Below, in pieces: positions 7,101-15,606 of a stretch of DNA of 38,780 bases; the stretch's first letter is position 1; each line of letters begins with the position of its first letter. The notes under the pieces were generated by a model. The model was not told the origin of the DNA and searched no databases. It worked only from the letters and a program-made list of their open reading frames with translations. The DNA is from a virus: the IMG/VR virus record IMGVR_UViG_3300046369_000281, positions 1-38,780 of that record; one strand, written 5' to 3'. The translations under genes and the position numbers were made by a program.

Positions 7101-10100
7101 TTCACCTGTAAACAAATCAAAATCAGAATGAGTTTTAGGAGAGTTTACTGTAGATATAAACCCACCTGCATCTAACAACTCCTTGATTCTATTGTTATCT
7201 TGAGAGGTTAACTCTGTGCCTTTATTATTTTCAATAACATACACATTACCTTGATTAGAACTAAATGTTATAAAAGGTTTAGATTCACTTTCACTTTGTA
7301 AAACTACATCGCCAACAAATACATTACCATTATTTCTTACATAAATTTTTGAAGATTGTTCGTCAATTATATAACTCATTTTAGAGTCTTGAGAATCAAA
7401 AGCATTTTCATAGACCAACCCATCATACCCCTCGTTTTCTAACACACTTATTAAAGCATCACTTTGTTTGGTGACTAAAGCATTAGAATCATAATATTCA
7501 TCTTCTGTTAGGTTTTCTTCTATATCATAAAATAAATCTTCTAAAGTTTCAAATTGTTCATCATTTATGATGTCATTCTTTATTAATTGTTGTATTAAAA
7601 TAGGTGGGTCAAACCTATGGCTATCTTCAACACGAAGAGGATTTCTTATATTTAAAAAAACATTTATTTCTCTTTCAAATTGTTCACCTTTGGCTATAGC
7701 TAAATCCTCTTTTATAGATGGTTCTCCAAAATGAAAACCTGTTTCCTTGTACTTAAATACATCAAAATAATTGTTTGTAAAATGTGATAATGGTAATGGT
7801 TCTCCGTTCTCATCGACAACCTTACTAGCATTTTCAGGGTCATTTTCCCAGTCACCAAACCAATTCTTAAATTTAGGTGTACGTACTATATCGTACTGCT
7901 CTTGATTTAGATTACTAGGCTTTCCATTTGGAGCTAAGTTAACCTGCTTACGAGATCTAGTGGTTGGTTCTTCTGTAAAGAATATTTGATCCTCTCTAGC
8001 AACATTTTCTGTCTCCTGTAGTGTAGTCTTCCTACGTTGTTCAGGAGTCATGTCTCTTCTTTTTTGAACATTACGAGCCTCTACTTCTCCTGCTAATCTT
8101 TTATATCTTTTAGGTATATCTAAGTATTCATTAAATAATTCCCTGTATGAGTTTTCCTGCTCAGATTTAGCTTCGTAAAGTCCATCTATTCCATCACCAT
8201 CATATTTATCCTTATATGATTCATATATATTGACAGCCTCTTTATTTACATCCTTTTTGATAATATCAGTAACGGCATCTAATATTTCAGATGATTCACT
8301 TGTAAAAGGTTCTATACCCTTTTCTGATTCAAGATAACTTTCTACATCTAATAACATCCTTACCTCATCTAACATCGATAAACGTTTTTCTACATCTTCA
8401 TAAGAATACTTATTTTTATCGACTACAGTATCTAAGTTACCTCCATTTTGCCAACCCTCTCTTGATTGTATGTAGTGCTGCACCTCATGTAGTAGTGTCT
8501 CAGAAATCTGTTCATTAGTAGAACTTCCTGGCTGTATATTAATAGTTATAGTTTTAAATGTTTGATCATATTCACCAAGTACTTCTGTACCTCCTCTAGC
8601 TTCTCTAAAGTATACTTTAATGTCAGATATAGGTGGGAAATCATCATATTTTATAGCACCCTCCCATACAGATCCATCGTCGTTATACATAGGCATCTCT
8701 CTTTTAAACCTAGTGCTGTAAGATTTGAAAAGTTTTTGATTATCAATAACATCACTCAGCTTACCTAAATACATTCCAGATGGTATTCTTTTTAAGTTCT
8801 TGTATGAAAAATCATCTTTTATTAATACATCATCAATCTCGTATCTAAACTTACCATCAGCACCTTTCTCCCATCCTGTTGCTATACGGATAGTTTTAGC
8901 AGACTCTCCAGCCTTTTCCATTTGTCTCGCAACACTAAGATTTTCTCTAACATTGTCAGACAACTCAGCATTCTCTCCTATGATCTGCTTACGAGATCTA
9001 GTGGTTGGTTTCCTTCTTATTTGTTCAGTCCTCTTAATAGGAACATCAATAAAATTACCTCCGTCTTCTCCTATAGAAACAAGTTTTGATATTGTTTCGG
9101 TTTCAGCAGCTAAAGATTTTCTTCTTTCAGCTTTGGTCATTGTTCTTCTGTTCTGAACATTCCTTGCCTCAACCTCACCAGATAGAGCTTCATATAACTT
9201 CATGTCGTAAACACTATGTATACCTGTGAGTAGTTTAGCTTCAGCTTCTGTAATATTAAACTTTTCTGATAGTTTTTTTCTAGCGTCAATAATGTTGTTA
9301 GATTTTCTTATAGTTTGAATAACATCTTCAACATTTTTATTTGTATAATCAGAAAGCATATCTCTCAAAGAACCCTCGTTGTTTTTATAAACTTCAATAA
9401 GTTCCTTTCTATCTCCATCAGTTATCGTAAGCTCTGGTCTTATCCCTGTTAACTCTTCAACCTTAGTTTGAATAGAGTTTATAGCTTTGTTACTCAAGTT
9501 ACGAACAGCCTTCTCAACCTCTTTTCTAATAGCAGCTGGGTTACCACCTCCTGTAAATCCTTCTTCAATCTGAATAACGTGCTGTATCTCATGAAGAAGA
9601 GTACCTAAATGATCTCCATTACCCTTTTCATCTATCAACCTAGAATTTAGTCTTATGTTTTCTCCATCGTATAATCCAGCGCTTTTAAATCCATCATTAA
9701 AATATACAGGGATATTAGAAATAAATGGATACGCTTTAAATAGTTTAGGAAAATCAAGAACCTTATTAACTATAGATTTACCAAATGAATTATCCAGACC
9801 TGGACCAATCTCTTTTGCTTTTGATGTATCAAGCTCTAATCTTAACTTTCCATCAGTGCCAACCTCAAAACCTGTATCTTGCTTAACCTTAGTAGGATCC
9901 ACTCCTTTTTTGATCATATCTTCAGCCTTCTTCTTGTCTGATTTTTGATCGGCAGTTAGTTTCGCCTTAACTCCTATAAATTGCTTACGCTTTCTAGTGG
10001 TTGGTTTTATATCTGTATTAAATGACCCTGACATTATTGAAACATTACCTACTTTATAAACTTTACCAGTAGAGGTCTTTAGTACTTCGGATCCGTTCTG

Positions 10101-13100
10101 TCTATTTTTAGGTAATATAAGTTTTGGTTTTGAACCATCCTTTAATCTAACATGAAATGGATAGCTAGGATGAGAGTCTTCAACAACCTCAACTTCACTA
10201 TTAACCTCTATTATACCATATACATCTCCAACAGATAAACCTTTAGTTAATTGTTCTGCTGCAACACCAGCGACTAAATCACCTAGTGATTGAGCTATCT
10301 TTGTTTTACCTTTACCTAGTTTCTTATTAGTATCACCACCTAGAAGCTCTATTATTTTTGTAGAATTTTCCTTAACACTCTTTGATTGAGCTATTCTACC
10401 TATAATATCTTTAACTACAGTACCTCTTTTTTCAAAAGTAGTGGTAGTTGGATCTGAAAAATATTCATTTATATCTGACTTTAACTGTTTAGAACTACCA
10501 CTTAGACTTATAATGCCTCCAGCAGCTTTTACTGCTCCAGATACAGCTGACCTAAAATCAGACGGACTTATAAGACCTTTATCTAACATAACATCAAGTA
10601 TAGCTAAACTTGAATTAACTCCTGATACACTACTTATTAGTTTTTGGTCAGCACCTTTAGTTAAGACTAATAGTCCTTTACCTTCATTACTCTTAAAAGA
10701 GTCATTAATCATTTTAGCTAAAGTATTTGCAGTACCTTTTTTTCCAGAAGCCCAAACATCACCATATTTTGTTACAAAAAATATACCTCCACCACCTTCA
10801 AATATTTGTTTTCCATCTATAGATATAGTACCAGCAAGCATATCATCAGGAGATGTTATAGCTACTTGATTTCCTGAAAAACCACTAACATCATTTACTT
10901 CTACTAAAAGATTTTTATCTTTTAATTCTTGTATTTTATTTGCTTCAGTATACTGAACATCAAATCCACCTACAGACTTTCTTTCTATAAGTTTTATTGG
11001 ATTAGAAACTACCTTACCTCCTTTTAAAACACTAACATCCTGATCAGTAATAGCCTCCCCTTTAGAAACCTTTTTAGCTATAGTGTTAAGCACATCAATA
11101 ACCTCACTATCTGTGAATGGCTTCATACCAAACATCTTAGCAAGCCTATCCAGGAATCTTTTTATAACATTCTTAGTTGGCTTTGGTAATGAGTCGTACT
11201 CAGTGGCAAGGTATCCTATAAGCTCTGCAAGCTTCTCTTCATTCTGTACAGCTGAGTCATAGTTATTGCTTCCGTCAGCATTCTTTGATTCAGCAAAGTT
11301 ATCTATAAGCTTTTTTAGTTCGGCAGGTGCAGACTTGTATACAGCCTTTATCATAGCAGCAGAAAGCCTCTGAGCCTCTGCATCCGTCTTCACCATGTTA
11401 AGGAATATAGCGTGGAATGACTCGTGAGCTACAGTCCTTGCGTTAGCCTTTTCAGGGTTTATGTGGATGACCTTCTTAACCTTTCCGTCAACTACAGTCT
11501 CGTCATATGTACCTGCTGTCTTTTGTTTACGACCTGTCTCTCCTGTTGCTTCAGCATACGCTTGTTCACTCTCATGCAGTATCACCTCAACATCTGGTGC
11601 TATCTTAGACAGTGCGTTCAATGCATTATCAACCTGATTTCTTTGGCTAGGTGCTTTGAACATGTCTCTCAATTGCTGAACTTCACCTTCTACTTTCGCA
11701 GATTCAGGTGAGAAATTTTTAGCAAGTTCGTAGGCTTGTTCATAATCTTCAATACGTTGACCCTCTCCTTTTTTTGCTTTATATCCAGGATCGTAAACAA
11801 AGAATACATTGTCTGGACGATTCTTTAAATTTGTTTTTTCCCATCCTTTAGGAGCAAACTCAGGGTTGAATGTCATACGAGCAATAGGTCTGAATCCATT
11901 TTTTATATATATGTCTTCAAGGTTTGTTCCTTTACCACTCTCTACATTAACACCAAATGCGTCAAAGAACTTACCTCCAGCTTCTATTCGTGCATCTTGA
12001 AGTACTTTTGCAGCCTGTGTTCTATCTGCTCCTGGTTGTTTAAATAAACCACCCATGTAACCGTCTTTCTTGACGTAGGCTCCAGCCTTACCGTCTTCGG
12101 TCATGAATAATTTACCTCCCTCATCCACAATATCTTGTGCGTCTTCTTGTGTTACAGGTGTAACTTGTAGTTTATCCTCAACACGCTGAGCTATAGCCTC
12201 TTGTTGTGAGGCTGCAAATGCTGCCGTATCGGTGGTTTCCTTTACTTCTTCTGGTTTGTAAGCACGTTCATCTACTTCCGCTCCTTCTGTAGTAGTCTGC
12301 TCAGTACCTTGATCTGTTTTGCCTTGGGAAGCTGCTTCAGCTTGTCTAAGTTCGTTTTGGAATTCTTCATCTTGCTCTAATAATTCGTTAATTCTTTGTT
12401 CTTTCTCTGGAGATTGAGCCTCCTTCAGTAGTATTTGATATGCAGCGTCTTCTGCGTTTGCACCTCTTAGTGTTCTTGTTACAGATCCGTCAGGGCTTTG
12501 TAACACAACCCTAGATATGTTACCTCTCTTATCTCTCTTTATCCCTTTTTTATTTGGTAACAGTGTGTCTTCACCAACAATTAAGTTACCTTGACTATCA
12601 GTCTTAACATCACTCTCTTGGGGTACAATACCCATATCCTCTAAGGTACTATCAGATATCTCATCAACGTTTCCAATCTCAGTTATATTACCATCAGCAT
12701 CCTCAACAACTACCCGCTGTCCATCAACATACATATCACCCTCAATAGGTGTATCTAATTTGCTTCCACCAAGATCAGTTAAGGTAATTGGTCTGTTTAG
12801 TGCGTCACTTATCTTTTCCTTTTTCTTTTCTGTGACAAAAGGCTCCCGTACTTCTGCTTCCACTTCCTGTACACCTTCGGCTGGTTCAGCATCAGTTTTT
12901 TGCTCTTGAATGGAATCTTCATCTGTTTTAGTTTTGTTAATAATATCTTCGGCTTCCTGCTTATCTTTTTTGTAAAGCGCATCTAACTGTGCGTCTACAT
13001 CAGCTATCTTATTATCTATATTTTGTTTACCAGGACCTTCTAATCCTTCCTTTTGATTAATTAATTTTTGTCTTTGAATTAATAAGTCCGAAGCAGTCTC

Positions 13101-15605
13101 CATGTTTTCAGAAACAAGTATAGTTCCCTTGGTTAGGTTTTCTGCTGTTTGCATGCTGTATATCTCTGTGTAAGCATTAGAAGCTTCTTTTTTAGTAAGT
13201 GAACCTTCTTTTACTAAAGCGTCTAAAGTTCCCTGTAGGTCGCCTATATCTGCTGCTATTGTTCTAACTAAATCAGCCCTCTTATTTCCTGATAATAACT
13301 TTCTACTACCTAAGATGCTTGTGGCTCCTAAAGTCATTACAGCAGTCTCTATTATGTTTTCTTTTGTTATTTTAGAATCTAATACATTTTGACCTATACT
13401 TTTGTTTACTAGATAGTTTATTCCTTTTTCAGAAAATAACACAGGAAGTTCTTCTACAAACAATTCCTTTCCATTTTCTTTTATCAACTCGGAAAATTTT
13501 CTTTTAAACTCTTTAGTAGTAAAGTCTTTCCCTTTAGTAATCGCTAGGTTTTTTATTTGATTTTTAATCCCTGTTAATCCTGTTAAAAGCTTTTCGTTGC
13601 TTCCTGCTAATCCTGAGAATATACCATCTAGAGTGGATATTGCTTGACCTGCATTAACAGCTATATCCATAGCTTCTTTTTCACTCATCCCAGTGGCGAT
13701 TAATTGAGACCTAATATCATCAACATTATCTACAACCCCACTAGTAAAAGAAGTAATACCCATTCCAATAGAGCCTGCTCTCTTTCCTTTTAATCCTAAT
13801 GTATTTTTTACTTTACCACCTGTTCTTATTAATCCAAATAAATTAACTAATGTACTTGTGAGCCCTGTAGCAACAGAACCTCCTGTCCACATGGTTTCTT
13901 CTTCAGGAACATCCTTAGATCTTTTTTGTATTTCTTTTACATCAGACAAAGGAATAATTCCATCCATTAATATATTTGTTTCCGTGTCATAAACCTTTCC
14001 GTTCTTATCGACAAAGTATTGTTGACCTCTATATGTAACAGGTTTACCCGACATAAACCCTGACCTTTTTACAGCACCATATTCCAAATCAACATGTTCA
14101 GCTGAGTCGGTAAACATATCACTCAATCCTGCAAGAAATCCTTTCTTATCATGTCCAATAGTCGCTAATCTTTGGTCTATAAAAGCTGGTATACCTCCCA
14201 AAAAATTCATAGAAAAATCTGAAATAGCTGCTCCTCCTGCTCTTAACAACTCTATCGTTCCTTGACTAGTTTCATTTAAACCGCCTTCTTTTACAGCAGA
14301 ATAAAGTCTTTTTCTTTTTTCTAAATCTTTATCTACAGTCTTTTCTTTGAACTTAGGAAACAAGTCTATTGCCCTACTCATTACCTGAACTTTACTGTAA
14401 AACTCTTTTTGAAGGTTTTTTTCTTCTTTTTTTAATACCTTAATTTTTTCAGGATTTGAAGTTAGTTTTTGTTTTGCTTGGTTTTTCTCCAAGTCATTAG
14501 TTATACCATTTAATTGCGTTGCTTGGTATGCTTGAAGTTTTTCGTATTGTCTTTGTTCTTTTTCAAATTCATCACCCTCTTCACTTGTAAGAAGTCTTTT
14601 CATAAATTTAAACACAGAACCTTCTTGTCTTGTGTTTACTTTATCCCATTTTAAATAATCTTCTTGATTAATTCCTAATGAATCTAGTTTACTTGCATCA
14701 GGCACATCGTCTCTGTCAAAATCTTCGACATCCACCTGAACGTCTGTGTAGTTTTTTTTATATGAATCATCTCTTGAAGTTTCATATATTTTTATAGCCT
14801 CTATTATCTCAGGTTTTATTTGAGATTCTTTTTTATACTGAATTTCACCAGTCTCAGGGTTTTTAAGTCTATATGATTTTTCTCTACTTTCTAGTCGCTC
14901 TTTATCAAAATCAGAAATCCCCTCTAACCCTAAAGACCTAAAGTCTTCGTTTGCTTCAATATATCCTACTGAATCTAAGAGTTGTATGTTTTTATTTGCA
15001 TCGTATATAGGTTTCCAAGAACCTTTTCCATAGGCTATTGCAGATTCTTTATCATCTCCAAAATCTATAACCTCACCTCTGTTTTGAGCTACTTCATAAA
15101 CAGAACTCCAATCTTGTTCTGCTTGATTAGACATATCCACAAAAGAACCATCTTTGTTTTGAAATACTGTAGGGAATGAAAACCAATTACCTTGACCATC
15201 AGTTTCTGTTCTCATTTTGTGTGTAGAAACACTTCCATCTTCATTTGATAAAACACCTTCTCTATAAGGAGCATCAGGAATGTATAATTCAAACTCTTCT
15301 TCTTCCTCTAAAGTAGGTATATCAACTGTTACGTCTGAAGACTCCAATGATGTAGGAGTTTTTTCTTCCTTGGTAGTGGATTCCGTAACGCCCTCTTGAG
15401 AAGTAGAAACGACAGAATCGTCTTTTTTTTTTACAAGAGAAACGAAATCATCATATGACCCAAATACAGACTCTCCTTTAGAATCGTAAACATCCTTTAT
15501 ATAACTGTCGTCAGATGTTATTAATGAATAATAATCATTGTAATTACCAAATACAGATTCTCCTCCAAGATTGTCGTATATGTCTTTTATATATTTATCG
15601 TCCAT
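4071..15605 (-). CDS. Giant polyvalent internal virion protein (3 zincin motifs, ART-like, LPD38-like)
   Basis: A 3844-residue protein, nearly a third of the window. In order: two YIKD-x-YD repeats (4-59); a phage module with NEDGSVSTHKM and WFSFPTVFQN (about 110-200); helical and membrane-like stretches (about 420-800); an acidic linker (about 880-1150); an acetyltransferase-like segment (about 1170-1270); zincin 1 with AHESFH, His1394-Glu1395-His1398; zincin 2 LLHEIQH, His2005-His2009; zincin 3 LLHEVQH, His2373-His2377; an ART-like segment starting FGDWENDPENASKVVDENG (about 2560-2760); a helical region (2870-3300); and an LPD38-like region around residue 3530 (FKKLPVVG). Polyvalent proteins of this kind are packaged and injected with phage DNA, and their enzyme domains act on host defences or host proteins. 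Last late gene, one base after its neighbour. No RNA polymerase DxDGD motif seen. Confidence 0.85.
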   Translation of the reverse strand: MDDKYIKDIYDNLGGESVFGNYNDYYSLITSDDSYIKDVYDSKGESVFGSYDDFVSLVKKKDDSVVSTSQEGVTESTTKEEKTPTSLESSDVTVDIPTLEEEEEFELYIPDAPYREGVLSNEDGSVSTHKMRTETDGQGNWFSFPTVFQNKDGSFVDMSNQAEQDWSSVYEVAQNRGEVIDFGDDKESAIAYGKGSWKPIYDANKNIQLLDSVGYIEANEDFRSLGLEGISDFDKERLESREKSYRLKNPETGEIQYKKESQIKPEIIEAIKIYETSRDDSYKKNYTDVQVDVEDFDRDDVPDASKLDSLGINQEDYLKWDKVNTRQEGSVFKFMKRLLTSEEGDEFEKEQRQYEKLQAYQATQLNGITNDLEKNQAKQKLTSNPEKIKVLKKEEKNLQKEFYSKVQVMSRAIDLFPKFKEKTVDKDLEKRKRLYSAVKEGGLNETSQGTIELLRAGGAAISDFSMNFLGGIPAFIDQRLATIGHDKKGFLAGLSDMFTDSAEHVDLEYGAVKRSGFMSGKPVTYRGQQYFVDKNGKVYDTETNILMDGIIPLSDVKEIQKRSKDVPEEETMWTGGSVATGLTSTLVNLFGLIRTGGKVKNTLGLKGKRAGSIGMGITSFTSGVVDNVDDIRSQLIATGMSEKEAMDIAVNAGQAISTLDGIFSGLAGSNEKLLTGLTGIKNQIKNLAITKGKDFTTKEFKRKFSELIKENGKELFVEELPVLFSEKGINYLVNKSIGQNVLDSKITKENIIETAVMTLGATSILGSRKLLSGNKRADLVRTIAADIGDLQGTLDALVKEGSLTKKEASNAYTEIYSMQTAENLTKGTILVSENMETASDLLIQRQKLINQKEGLEGPGKQNIDNKIADVDAQLDALYKKDKQEAEDIINKTKTDEDSIQEQKTDAEPAEGVQEVEAEVREPFVTEKKKEKISDALNRPITLTDLGGSKLDTPIEGDMYVDGQRVVVEDADGNITEIGNVDEISDSTLEDMGIVPQESDVKTDSQGNLIVGEDTLLPNKKGIKRDKRGNISRVVLQSPDGSVTRTLRGANAEDAAYQILLKEAQSPEKEQRINELLEQDEEFQNELRQAEAASQGKTDQGTEQTTTEGAEVDERAYKPEEVKETTDTAAFAASQQEAIAQRVEDKLQVTPVTQEDAQDIVDEGGKLFMTEDGKAGAYVKKDGYMGGLFKQPGADRTQAAKVLQDARIEAGGKFFDAFGVNVESGKGTNLEDIYIKNGFRPIARMTFNPEFAPKGWEKTNLKNRPDNVFFVYDPGYKAKKGEGQRIEDYEQAYELAKNFSPESAKVEGEVQQLRDMFKAPSQRNQVDNALNALSKIAPDVEVILHESEQAYAEATGETGRKQKTAGTYDETVVDGKVKKVIHINPEKANARTVAHESFHAIFLNMVKTDAEAQRLSAAMIKAVYKSAPAELKKLIDNFAESKNADGSNNYDSAVQNEEKLAELIGYLATEYDSLPKPTKNVIKRFLDRLAKMFGMKPFTDSEVIDVLNTIAKKVSKGEAITDQDVSVLKGGKVVSNPIKLIERKSVGGFDVQYTEANKIQELKDKNLLVEVNDVSGFSGNQVAITSPDDMLAGTISIDGKQIFEGGGGIFFVTKYGDVWASGKKGTANTLAKMINDSFKSNEGKGLLVLTKGADQKLISSVSGVNSSLAILDVMLDKGLISPSDFRSAVSGAVKAAGGIISLSGSSKQLKSDINEYFSDPTTTTFEKRGTVVKDIIGRIAQSKSVKENSTKIIELLGGDTNKKLGKGKTKIAQSLGDLVAGVAAEQLTKGLSVGDVYGIIEVNSEVEVVEDSHPSYPFHVRLKDGSKPKLILPKNRQNGSEVLKTSTGKVYKVGNVSIMSGSFNTDIKPTTRKRKQFIGVKAKLTADQKSDKKKAEDMIKKGVDPTKVKQDTGFEVGTDGKLRLELDTSKAKEIGPGLDNSFGKSIVNKVLDFPKLFKAYPFISNIPVYFNDGFKSAGLYDGENIRLNSRLIDEKGNGDHLGTLLHEIQHVIQIEEGFTGGGNPAAIRKEVEKAVRNLSNKAINSIQTKVEELTGIRPELTITDGDRKELIEVYKNNEGSLRDMLSDYTNKNVEDVIQTIRKSNNIIDARKKLSEKFNITEAEAKLLTGIHSVYDMKLYEALSGEVEARNVQNRRTMTKAERRKSLAAETETISKLVSIGEDGGNFIDVPIKRTEQIRRKPTTRSRKQIIGENAELSDNVRENLSVARQMEKAGESAKTIRIATGWEKGADGKFRYEIDDVLIKDDFSYKNLKRIPSGMYLGKLSDVIDNQKLFKSYSTRFKREMPMYNDDGSVWEGAIKYDDFPPISDIKVYFREARGGTEVLGEYDQTFKTITINIQPGSSTNEQISETLLHEVQHYIQSREGWQNGGNLDTVVDKNKYSYEDVEKRLSMLDEVRMLLDVESYLESEKGIEPFTSESSEILDAVTDIIKKDVNKEAVNIYESYKDKYDGDGIDGLYEAKSEQENSYRELFNEYLDIPKRYKRLAGEVEARNVQKRRDMTPEQRRKTTLQETENVAREDQIFFTEEPTTRSRKQVNLAPNGKPSNLNQEQYDIVRTPKFKNWFGDWENDPENASKVVDENGEPLPLSHFTNNYFDVFKYKETGFHFGEPSIKEDLAIAKGEQFEREINVFLNIRNPLRVEDSHRFDPPILIQQLIKNDIINDEQFETLEDLFYDIEENLTEDEYYDSNALVTKQSDALISVLENEGYDGLVYENAFDSQDSKMSYIIDEQSSKIYVRNNGNVFVGDVVLQSESESKPFITFSSNQGNVYVIENNKGTELTSQDNNRIKELLDAGGFISTVNSPKTHSDFDLFTGEQKFTDSYITFESNQSKLADGSNTTFDPDAPSIRKQAPGRPSIGEIFRKGKENMISDAAIRQFAKGVGYTDAEITAAMNIPSSEEIVERSEKAIRDRLKKKDFKGTMRYLRKKIFDRQTYIKDVLKGVGNKKSVRAHNRLVTKAGAKGFANYRFTKAEKEIYSKLSEKEKKQLDALIYARRIVAINENRKKRDEKEYIGAGGYNYDKAKSEVEAFSNDKLSKRADKYFEVFNQNLKRLRDSGRISEDVYISLRDIEYSPIKTIKYIIGDNHSTSEMNNLANSIGVSQKDIMALSDENINDLITDSRWLLMMNISAVENRAATNEVLNLFYDAIESADADGLAAIGDNILDNPIIGNKESGAPKFKYDDAKVPVGYRTVSFFKDGVEHKMVMREEYARQLLDIKVDDKTLKALRKFTFGNVLRFFATSGNPLFIVGNTAVDFQNILFLGDTYSKFKLVGGVELGFDFVNNSLKKMFNTGSYQKTYEEFMTYGGGMDFLSVDGIKAIKGISRFNKPKTLLQKGMVKWGEGLSYLGETSEMAFRLAVYEKTRSKLINQYKKDNKKEPTGQDLEDILYESARESRETIDFSQGGDLVKSADYVLPYLNASVQGARRAVDYASKNPGGFASSMIQYAVMSGGLLASSLYMLSSAFDDEDDEEEKAKKMKDAWGSVSDYEKSAYHIIFTGDVDEDGEYEYYRFKKLPVVGSLSTVVEESIISTYLKSKGVDYEFNTESVSKALDKTSPIGITDIGSRNPVISGVLSYVYNKDTFTGEDIFRGPRGKKILPEAEGILDNKVEQIYKDIAPALGMSPKRTQVMVEKVITNERTNPLVGVMYGGYNGVFSKETTVGEEMKETMNGVLKSFSGKIKRSTNSKLQEYKKMDEVKKVEAEMETEIYIKEQKVYNAIKEKRKNKQDIDNGFLRDIVKENFDKKDWKKYGRKFSTYAKNANIDRSILDLIYEDTPEVQAYKIFSRYGDALDADEKEELKNAIRSARRNLNKKALSIYNKEYRKK
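7944..7969 (-). repeat. 26-base direct repeat, copy C (PTTRSRKQ linker)
   Basis: This 26-base stretch inside the giant gene is identical to the one at 8985-9010. It encodes the linker PTTRSRKQ at about residue 2546, immediately before the ART-like segment. Perfect DNA identity in a region whose flanks have diverged suggests recent duplication or recombination at the seam. Confidence 0.85.
8985..9010 (-). repeat. 26-base direct repeat, copy B (PTTRSRKQ linker)
   Basis: Identical over 26 bases to 7944-7969, about 1.04 kb away. It encodes PTTRSRKQ at about residue 2199, directly before the third-zincin module. A diverged third copy (PTTRKRKQ) lies at about 9981-10006 before the second-zincin module. 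Confidence 0.85.
9981..10006 (-). repeat. Diverged linker repeat, copy A (PTTRKRKQ)
   Basis: A diverged version of the linker repeats at 8985-9010 and 7944-7969, with matching ends (GCTTACG and CTAGTGGTTGGTT on the + strand) and changes in the middle. It encodes PTTRKRKQ at about residue 1867 and opens the second-zincin module. Spacing to the next copy is about 1.0 kb, the length of one module. Confidence 0.75.
15429..15596 (-). repeat. Two tandem 26-residue N-terminal repeats
   Basis: Residues 4-29 and 34-59 of the giant protein are copies of one unit: YIKDIYDNLGGESVFGNYND and YIKDVYDSKG-ESVFGSYDD. The units read as small helical or capping repeats and probably form the extreme N-terminal docking element of the protein. 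Confidence 0.75.
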
Positions 15606-15606
15606 C

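Noticed and set aside
4261-12000. Several + strand frames of 63-142 codons opposite the giant gene
   Set aside because: Low-complexity, Phe/Ser/Leu-rich products typical of reverse-strand shadows of a coding frame; no motifs and no leader.
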